Part shown: piece after piece, positions 1-3,794 of the stretch
Layout of the letters: each line of letters begins with the position of its first letter
Position numbering within the stretch: position 1 is the stretch's first letter
Source: Flectobacillus sp.
GTDB lineage: Bacteria > Bacteroidota > Bacteroidia > Cytophagales > Spirosomataceae
Direction of reading: 5' to 3'
NCBI GenBank assembly: GCA_029865665.1
Contig: JARXAV010000242.1
Location: forward strand, 1-6,714
DNA: 6,714 nucleotides
Translations under genes and position numbers: made by a program
Notes under the pieces: generated by a model
What the model was told of the DNA's origin: nothing
Seen by the model: the letters and a program-made list of their open reading frames with translations, nothing else
Database searches by the model: none

Positions 1-111
1 TGGATATTTGGCACTGAACGCTCGGTAGCGTTGCCATAAATTTAATTCTTGAGTGATTTCAGGCACAGAATTCTCTTCGGTGTTGTTATTTTTCAATGTA
101 TTCTTTCCCAT
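1..111 (-). CDS. N-terminal fragment of an unrecognised protein, cut by the window edge
   Basis: An ATG read leftwards from 111 opens a frame that stays open for 37 codons to the edge. The translation starts MGKNTLKNNNTEENS and ends near LWQRYRAFSAKYP. The first 20 or so residues are polar and Asn/Glu-rich, probably a disordered cytoplasmic leader; the part after it is aromatic and basic. No signal peptide or membrane segment is visible in this piece, and I do not recognise the family. The frame is open upstream of the ATG for about 30 codons but contains no other ATG, so 111 is the natural start. It lies 149 bp downstream of hemW on the same strand. The gap holds its own promoter-like boxes, so co-transcription with hemW is possible but not required. 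The gene is inferred from an open frame with a plausible start only; the product cannot be named. Confidence 0.55.
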   Translation of the reverse strand, partial: MGKNTLKNNNTEENSVPEITQELNLWQRYRAFSAKYP

Positions 112-201
112 ATTAGCAAGTGACAAATTAGGTCTGAGTTGCTCATTAATATTAATATGACAACGTAAGTTTAAGCTAGGACTAAAAATGTTTGATTATT
201 G

Positions 202-217
202 CAAAAATACAAATTTA
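202..217 (-). promoter_or_regulatory. Two abutting Bacteroidota -7-like boxes for the leftward partial gene
   Basis: On the minus strand, TAAATTTG (217-210) is followed directly by TATTTTTG (209-202). Both match the Bacteroidota -7 consensus TAnnTTTG in full. They lie about 90-105 bases before the ATG at 111. No clear TTG -33 element sits at the expected distance, so the promoter assignment is tentative. A short palindrome, GCTTTT-A-AAAAGC (220-232), sits just upstream and could act as a weak hairpin at the end of the hemW transcript; it is too AT-rich to call a terminator. Confidence 0.35.
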
Positions 218-260
218 GTGCTTTTAAAAAGCGTATTTATTGAAATTCTTCCTGACTGTT

Positions 261-1385
261 TTAAGCTAAAAACAAATCGGATACAATTTTATCGGCAAAT
301 AATTTCCCTTTATTGGTTAATCGCATGGTTGTTCCGTCCAGCAAAATTAATCCTTCATGAAGTTGTTCGTCCAAAATTGTTTTTGAAAACTGCCTAAAAT
401 CAGTACCGATAAGCCCATCTAAACGAGTTAAATCACAGCCCCATTTAGTACGTAAGCCCGTCAATAAATATTCATTAAAACGGTCTTCTTTAGTCAGCAC
501 CTCCACTTCGGCAGGAATTTGATTTTGACTCATTGCCTTCAAATACTGAGCATTATTGGCGACATTGTATTGACGACTAATATGATTGAAGCTATGAGCA
601 GATGGCCCAACGCCTAAATATTCTTCTTGTTTCCAGTAGGAAGTATTGTGTCGAGAATACGCCTCATTTTTTGCAAAATTAGAAATCTCGTATTGTTCAA
701 AGCCCTGTTCATTCAAATGACTCAGTAGGATTTCAAATTGTTGGGAAGCAAATTCATCGTCGATGGCAGCTATTTTGCGTTGTTTGAGCCATTTTCCAAA
801 AACCGTTTGAGGTTCTATCGTGAGGCAATAAGCTGAAATATGCGTAACACCTAAGGACGTAGCTTTGGCTAAATCTTCGTGCAAAATAGCATGACTATCG
901 GATGGAATCGCATAAATCAAGTCGATTGACAAATTGGTGATTCCCACATCCTGAGCCATTGAAACGCAACGATGAGCCTCACCACCCGAATGAATTCGAT
1001 GTAATTTCTTGAGATGCTCATCATTAAACGACTGAATACCAATACTCAAGCGATTAATGCCTACTTTATTAAACAGTTGTAATTTTTCTAAGGTCAAATC
1101 ATCAGGGTTAGCTTCTAAGGTAATTTCTGCATCTGTTGTTACGCTAAAAGTCGAGTAGATTTGTGTAAAAATGTATTCAAAGTCCTTTTCCTCCAACAAT
1201 GAAGGCGTTCCTCCTCCAAAATAAATCGTCTCTAGGGTTTTATTCGCTAAATAATTAGCTTGCAATTTTATCTCTTGGGCAATTGCCAGTACCACCTCTT
1301 CTTTTCGTTGCAAAGAAGTACTAAAATGGAAGTCGCAATAATGACAAGCTTGCCTACAAAAAGGAATATGAATATACAGGTGCAT
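261..1385 (-). CDS. hemW: Radical SAM heme chaperone HemW (formerly annotated as HemN-like coproporphyrinogen oxidase)
   Basis: This 374-residue protein is full length for HemW, a radical-SAM [4Fe-4S] protein that binds heme and hands it to respiratory haemoproteins; it acts in the cytoplasm or at the inner membrane face. The iron-sulfur motif is PFCRQACHYCDF (Cys10, Cys14, Cys17, with Phe19 where HemN has a fourth Cys), the pattern that separates HemW from true HemN. Other radical-SAM landmarks are GGGTPS (57-62), EANP (91-94), GINRLSIGIQSF (109-120) and DLIYAIP (155-161). QYEISNFA (231-238), HNTSYW (246-251, the HNxxYW heme-binding motif of HemW) and GVGPSAHS (258-265) follow. The tail from about 300 is the usual small C-terminal domain. 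Older annotation as oxygen-independent coproporphyrinogen III oxidase is common for this family but not supported here. The gene diverges from rfbC across 113 bp. No convincing terminator follows its stop codon. Confidence 0.95.
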   Translation of the reverse strand: MHLYIHIPFCRQACHYCDFHFSTSLQRKEEVVLAIAQEIKLQANYLANKTLETIYFGGGTPSLLEEKDFEYIFTQIYSTFSVTTDAEITLEANPDDLTLEKLQLFNKVGINRLSIGIQSFNDEHLKKLHRIHSGGEAHRCVSMAQDVGITNLSIDLIYAIPSDSHAILHEDLAKATSLGVTHISAYCLTIEPQTVFGKWLKQRKIAAIDDEFASQQFEILLSHLNEQGFEQYEISNFAKNEAYSRHNTSYWKQEEYLGVGPSAHSFNHISRQYNVANNAQYLKAMSQNQIPAEVEVLTKEDRFNEYLLTGLRTKWGCDLTRLDGLIGTDFRQFSKTILDEQLHEGLILLDGTTMRLTNKGKLFADKIVSDLFLA

Positions 1386-1427
1386 TTATATTAAGCGATA
1401 AAAGGGTTATTTTCAGTTTTTCTATTC

Positions 1428-1447
1428 AAGGTAAAATAATACCTTTG
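1428..1447 (+). promoter_or_regulatory. rfbC promoter -7 box overlapping a palindrome in the hemW/rfbC divergent region
   Basis: TACCTTTG at 1440-1447 is a perfect TAnnTTTG -7 box facing rfbC, about 52 bases before its ATG. At the expected -33 distance there is only a T-rich run (about 1417-1421), not a clean TTG. The first six bases of the box form the right arm of a palindrome: AAGGTA (1428-1433), spacer AAATAA, TACCTT (1440-1445). Read leftwards, the left arm gives TACCTTGA (1433-1426), one base from the consensus and facing hemW, whose start lies about 40 bases further. The element could be a bidirectional promoter or a promoter with an overlapping operator. The box match is directly seen; the regulatory role is inferred. 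Confidence 0.5.
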
Positions 1448-1498
1448 CATAGGTAATTTCAACAATGAATCCCTCAGCCAGTAATTTTCTAATCAAAA

Positions 1499-2029
1499 AT
1501 GCAATTTAAATCCACATCCATGGAAGGACTCACCGAGTGTTTTCCTGCCATTTACGAAGACGACAGAGGTTTTTTCTTTGAGTCATACAACCAGCGATTA
1601 TTTGCCCAACATGGCATCCCCTATAATTTCACACAGGACAATCATTCTTGGTCAAAAAAGGGAGTAATCAGGGGCTTACATTTTCAATACGAACCTTATG
1701 CACAAGGCAAATTGGTTCGTTGTGTTACAGGAAAAGTGATTGACATTGTAGTTGATATACGTAAAGGTTCTCCTACTTACGGACAACACGAAAAATTTGT
1801 CCTAGATTCAAAAATTGGCAATATGCTTTACGTTCCTACAGGCTTTGCTCATGGTTTCGTAACCCTTGAAGATTCTATTTTTGCTTACAAATGTACGGAT
1901 TATTGGCACAAAGCTTCAGAATCTGGTATTCTTTATAACGATCCTGCACTAAATATTGACTGGGGTATCGAAAACCCCATCGTTTCAGGAAAAGATTTAG
2001 CACTCCCTCTCTTCAAAGATTTGAAATAA
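1499..2029 (+). CDS. rfbC: dTDP-4-dehydrorhamnose 3,5-epimerase (RmlC/RfbC)
   Basis: The 176-residue product is a cupin epimerase. It converts dTDP-4-keto-6-deoxy-D-glucose to dTDP-4-keto-L-rhamnose, the third step of dTDP-L-rhamnose synthesis in the cytoplasm. Family blocks run in order: DDRGFFFESYN (21-31), QDNHSWSKKGVIRGLHFQ (46-63), QGKLVRCVTGKVIDIVVDIR (69-88), SPTYGQ (91-96) and VPTGFAHGFVTLEDS (112-126). By comparison with Salmonella/E. coli RmlC, His61 is the catalytic base, Lys71 and Tyr130 line the active site, and Asp166 (in SGKD) partners the His. All are present, so the enzyme should be active. Length is at the short end of the usual 175-190. The start follows an A-rich leader (TCAAAA) without a Shine-Dalgarno sequence, normal for Bacteroidota. 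It stands alone: rfbA, rfbB and rfbD are not in the window, and a terminator follows directly. A closely related 3- or 5-epimerase of another dTDP-deoxysugar pathway cannot be excluded. Confidence 0.95.
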   Translation: MQFKSTSMEGLTECFPAIYEDDRGFFFESYNQRLFAQHGIPYNFTQDNHSWSKKGVIRGLHFQYEPYAQGKLVRCVTGKVIDIVVDIRKGSPTYGQHEKFVLDSKIGNMLYVPTGFAHGFVTLEDSIFAYKCTDYWHKASESGILYNDPALNIDWGIENPIVSGKDLALPLFKDLK

Positions 2030-2033
2030 TTCC

Positions 2034-2080
2034 AATGCCTCCAACTTCGCTTTCGTTCGAATTTGGAGGCATTTTCTATT
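2034..2080 (+). terminator. Intrinsic terminator of rfbC
   Basis: An 11-bp perfect stem, AATGCCTCCAA (2034-2044) with TTGGAGGCATT (2063-2073), extends inward past one mismatch through TTCG (2046-2049) with CGAA (2058-2061), leaving an 8-base loop. The T-rich stretch TTTTCTATT follows. It begins five bases after the rfbC stop codon, which makes rfbC the last, and apparently the only, gene of its transcript. Confidence 0.85.
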
Positions 2081-2176
2081 AAGCACAACTACTCAATTTC
2101 TCGCCTCCAAAGTGCAAAGCCCAATACACAATAATAATGCCAACATGCAAAATTAGTTAACATAAACGCTGATTAG

Positions 2177-2190
2177 TACCATAAATGGTA
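2177..2190. promoter_or_regulatory. Palindrome TACCAT-AA-ATGGTA upstream of the CpsB-like phosphatase
   Basis: Perfect 6-bp arms surround a 2-bp centre, a size usual for a dimeric repressor or activator site. It sits in the 281-bp gap between rfbC and the phosphatase gene, just upstream of a weak promoter-like box at 2199-2206, about where the -33 region would lie. No binding protein can be named. The arms share no obvious sequence with the palindromes elsewhere in the window. Confidence 0.3.
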
Positions 2191-2198
2191 GATTTATT

Positions 2199-2206
2199 CA
2201 CTTTTG
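2199..2206 (+). promoter_or_regulatory. Weak -7-like box for the CpsB-like phosphatase gene
   Basis: CACTTTTG differs from TAnnTTTG at one base and lies about 105 bases before the ATG at 2311. No TTG is present at the -33 distance. An alternative is the TTG at 2204-2206 serving as -33 for GTTTTTTG at 2227-2234 (20-bp spacing), which has two mismatches in the -7 box. Neither is strong. The rest of the leader holds an A6-GGCACG-T6 inverted repeat (2216-2233), a short CA run (2281-2290) and a palindrome GTTAAA-A-TTTAAC (2292-2304) six bases before the start codon. Confidence 0.22.
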
Positions 2207-2310
2207 TCAATCGATAAAAAAGGCACGTTTTTTGTGGTAAATAAACCAAGCAATTTTCGTCACTAAGAAACGTTATATAAACACACACACCGTTAAAATT
2301 TAACAACATT

Positions 2311-3090
2311 ATGAGGCTTACCTTTCGTAGCAGAGAAAGAAAACCTGACAAAGTAGTTACCCCTCCCCTGAAAGTTGATGTACACTCGCATGTACTACCT
2401 GGCATTGACAAGGGAGCTAAAACCATTCGTCAAAGTATTGATTTGATTGCACAACTATCGCAATTAGGTTTTCAAAAACTCATCGTTACTCCACACGTGA
2501 TGTGGGGCTATTATCCCAATTCACCACAACAAATAAGAGAAAGAGCTGCATTGCTTCGGTCTTATTTGGAAGATGAAAAAATTACTATTGAAATTGAAGT
2601 GGCAGCCGAATATTATTTGGATGAACATTTCATGAAAGAGTTGTTATCACCCAACTCAATGCTCACTTTTAAAAACGAGGCTGGTCAAGAATTTCTACTT
2701 TTTGAAACAGAGCGTATTAGGGAGTCAAAACACCTGTTGGAGGCAATCAAACGAATAAAACGAAAAGGTTATATTCCCGTATTGGCCCATCCAGAACGAT
2801 ACATCTACCTACAGAGTAATCGCATTCTTGTGCATCAATTGATTTCTTTAGGTGTATTATTTCAAGTAAATACCATTTCGTTTGCTGGTTACTATGGCAA
2901 AGAGGCAAAAGACCTAGCGGATTATCTTTCGGTAGCTCAAATGATTAGTTTTCTAGGTTCTGATTGCCATAAAGAAGAGCAGTTAGAAATCATGGAAAAT
3001 GTAATGCAAACAACACACTATCAGCAAATTATCAGAAGCAAAAGCATTTTAAATAATCAATTGGCAAACAGCCAAGAGCATTCGATTTAG
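2311..3090 (+). CDS. PHP-family protein-tyrosine phosphatase, CpsB/CapC/YwqE capsule type
   Basis: The 259-residue protein belongs to the metal-dependent PHP phosphatases that dephosphorylate the BY-kinase (Wzc/CpsD-like) controlling capsule and exopolysaccharide export in the cytoplasm; it is often misannotated as histidinol phosphatase. Likely metal ligands appear in order: His25 and His27 in VDVHSH, His62 in TPH, Glu100 in AAEYYLDEHF, Glu132 in LLFETE, His160 in LAHPERY, and Asp218 and His220 in GSDCH. The ERY and EYYLDEHF blocks are characteristic of the Bacteroidota version. The basic N-terminal leader MRLTFRSRERKP is also usual there and supports the ATG at 2311. One oddity: the loop normally reading LPGIDDGAKT has Lys34 in place of the second Asp, a residue near the metal site. 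It stands alone, with no kinase or Wza/Wzx/Wzy gene in the window, so its target is inferred from the family. A shared hairpin terminates it immediately after the stop. Confidence 0.88.
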   Translation: MRLTFRSRERKPDKVVTPPLKVDVHSHVLPGIDKGAKTIRQSIDLIAQLSQLGFQKLIVTPHVMWGYYPNSPQQIRERAALLRSYLEDEKITIEIEVAAEYYLDEHFMKELLSPNSMLTFKNEAGQEFLLFETERIRESKHLLEAIKRIKRKGYIPVLAHPERYIYLQSNRILVHQLISLGVLFQVNTISFAGYYGKEAKDLADYLSVAQMISFLGSDCHKEEQLEIMENVMQTTHYQQIIRSKSILNNQLANSQEHSI

Positions 3091-3133
3091 ATGAAAAGGT
3101 TGTTATGACTTATCGACATAACAACCTTTTCAT
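3091..3133. terminator. Bidirectional hairpin terminator between convergent genes
   Basis: A perfect 17-bp stem pairs 3091-3107 (ATGAAAAGGTTGTTATG) with 3117-3133 (CATAACAACCTTTTCAT) around a 9-base loop. The rightward arm ends in a CCTTTTC tract and the leftward transcript mirrors it, so it can stop both genes. It starts at the first base after the phosphatase stop codon and ends one base before the mutarotase stop codon, so there is almost no spare sequence. Confidence 0.85.
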
Positions 3134-3134
3134 A

Positions 3135-3476
3135 TCACTTTTCTACCTGAAAGTCATAGATTTTCTCGGTTAAGAGCCATTTTTCGCCTTCGTTAGCCAT
3201 CGGCAATGCCTGCTGATATTTCCACATAAGTTCCTCCCACTCCTGTACCTTCGTATTTACCTTATCCATTTCAGCTTTCTTTTCAAATGAAAAATCCTCC
3301 ACAGTTTCCATTATCATCACCAGACGATTGCCTAAACGGTAGATTTCTAATGAGGTAATTCCAGAATTTACCAACGAAGCTACAATCTCTTCCCACACGT
3401 TTTGATGATAGGCTTCGTATTCAGCAATCAACGCAGCATCGTCTTTCAAATCTAACAATAAGCAATATTTCTTCAT
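3135..3476 (-). CDS. rhaM: L-rhamnose mutarotase family protein (rhamnose/fucose type)
   Basis: The 113-residue protein matches the RhaM family of small dimeric alpha/beta-barrel enzymes that interconvert the alpha and beta anomers of a 6-deoxyhexose in the cytoplasm, feeding the sugar isomerase. Tyr20 and His24 (AEYEAYHQNVW) line up with Tyr18 and the catalytic His22 of E. coli RhaM with a constant offset of two. IYRLGNRLVMIMET (45-58) is the central strand pair, and EWEELMWKYQQALP (79-92) carries the Trp region. E. coli has a Trp pair (76-77) where this protein has Met84-Trp85, so the sugar pocket differs. This variant is common in Bacteroidota and may prefer L-fucose; sequence alone does not decide. 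Length is normal (about 104-115). The gene is convergent with the phosphatase and divergent from the GH2 gene across 318 bp, suggesting a shared role with the hydrolase in sugar utilisation rather than with rfbC, which makes rather than degrades rhamnose. Confidence 0.87.
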   Translation of the reverse strand: MKKYCLLLDLKDDAALIAEYEAYHQNVWEEIVASLVNSGITSLEIYRLGNRLVMIMETVEDFSFEKKAEMDKVNTKVQEWEELMWKYQQALPMANEGEKWLLTEKIYDFQVEK

Positions 3477-3503
3477 TTCTATTTATATTATTAAATTATT
3501 TTG

Positions 3504-3511
3504 TAAAAGTA
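3504..3511 (-). promoter_or_regulatory. Possible -7 box for the mutarotase gene
   Basis: TACTTTTA on the minus strand differs from TAnnTTTG only at the last base and lies 28-35 bases before the mutarotase ATG, a usual distance. No TTG -33 element is visible, so the gene may need an activator. Confidence 0.3.
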
Positions 3512-3612
3512 ATTCCGTATTTATAAAACTTAGTCAGTCCCTATATGGCTTAACACGTTAAAATAGGTGACTTATTCATAAAGTCCTTGATGAACCCATA
3601 ACATTACGTCAA

Positions 3613-3626
3613 TGCAAATGTTTGCA
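3613..3626. promoter_or_regulatory. Palindromic operator candidate TGCAAA-TG-TTTGCA
   Basis: The 14-bp site has perfect 6-bp arms. It resembles operators of LacI/GalR-family regulators (PurR- and CcpA-like sites with core GCAAACGTTTGC), differing by TG instead of the usual central CG. It lies 137 bp from the mutarotase start and 169 bp from the GH2 start. Each strand also contains a box one base from TAnnTTTG across the centre (AATGTTTG rightwards, AACATTTG leftwards). No regulator gene is in the window. The palindrome is seen; the regulator family is inferred by resemblance only. Confidence 0.45.
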
Positions 3627-3700
3627 CAACCTAAAAATCCCCTTTCGAAACAAGAAAATAGCTAAAACGATACTTTCTTAGCAAATTATACCCACAGTAC

Positions 3701-3732
3701 TAGGATGCCATAGGATGGTTTAAGCCTATCCT
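3701..3732. repeat. Helically phased direct repeat TAGGATG with an inverted half-site
   Basis: TAGGATG occurs at 3701-3707 and again at 3711-3717, exactly 10 bp apart and so on the same face of the helix. ATCCT (3728-3732) repeats the core in reverse, pairing with AGGAT at 3712-3716. The group ends just before the candidate -7 box of the GH2 gene, overlapping the -33 position, as expected for an activator binding site. Chance is possible for motifs this short. Confidence 0.35.
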
Positions 3733-3737
3733 TATCG

Positions 3738-3745
3738 TAATTATG
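3738..3745 (+). promoter_or_regulatory. Possible -7 box for the GH2 gene
   Basis: TAATTATG differs from TAnnTTTG at one base and lies 50-57 bases before the ATG at 3795. No TTG is found at -33, where the TAGGATG repeats lie instead, suggesting activator dependence. An alternative TACTTTCT at 3671-3678 is a poorer match. Confidence 0.3.
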
Positions 3746-3794
3746 CAAATAAATATCACAAAAATTCAAAATTAAACATTACACTCTTCCATTC

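Larger units (their letters stand above)
3477..3794. other. 318-bp divergent control region between the mutarotase and GH2 genes
   Basis: There is no convincing gene here; the longest noticed short frame is 17 codons (3612-3665) and looks random. The region is AT-rich and contains four notable items: a near-consensus leftward -7 box (3504-3511), a perfect LacI-type palindrome (3613-3626), two TAGGATG copies one helical turn apart followed by an inverted half-site (3701-3732), and a near-consensus rightward -7 box (3738-3745). This arrangement fits common control of two divergent sugar-utilisation genes, which is an inference. Confidence 0.6.

Noticed and set aside
220..232. GCTTTT-A-AAAAGC palindrome considered as the hemW terminator
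   Set aside because: The stem is short and AT-rich, has almost no loop, and lacks a following T tract on the relevant strand.
188..397. 69-codon rightward open frame
   Set aside because: It overlaps the 3' end of hemW antisense; the translation shows no family features and the hemW frame is clearly the real one.
261..1385. Annotation as oxygen-independent coproporphyrinogen III oxidase HemN
   Set aside because: Phe19 replaces the fourth Cys of the HemN motif, and the HNxxYW motif of HemW is present; length also fits HemW.
2279..2291. CA dinucleotide run in the phosphatase leader, considered as a phase-variable tract
   Set aside because: Only about five units long, too short to support slippage-driven switching without population data.
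2157..2426. 89-codon leftward open frame over the phosphatase leader and 5' end
   Set aside because: It is antisense to the conserved metal-binding N terminus of the phosphatase and its translation has no recognisable features.
3612..3665. 17-residue frame (MQMFAQPKNPL...) inside the divergent control region
   Set aside because: Very short, no ribosome site or conservation evidence, and it overlaps the palindrome at 3613-3626; probably chance.
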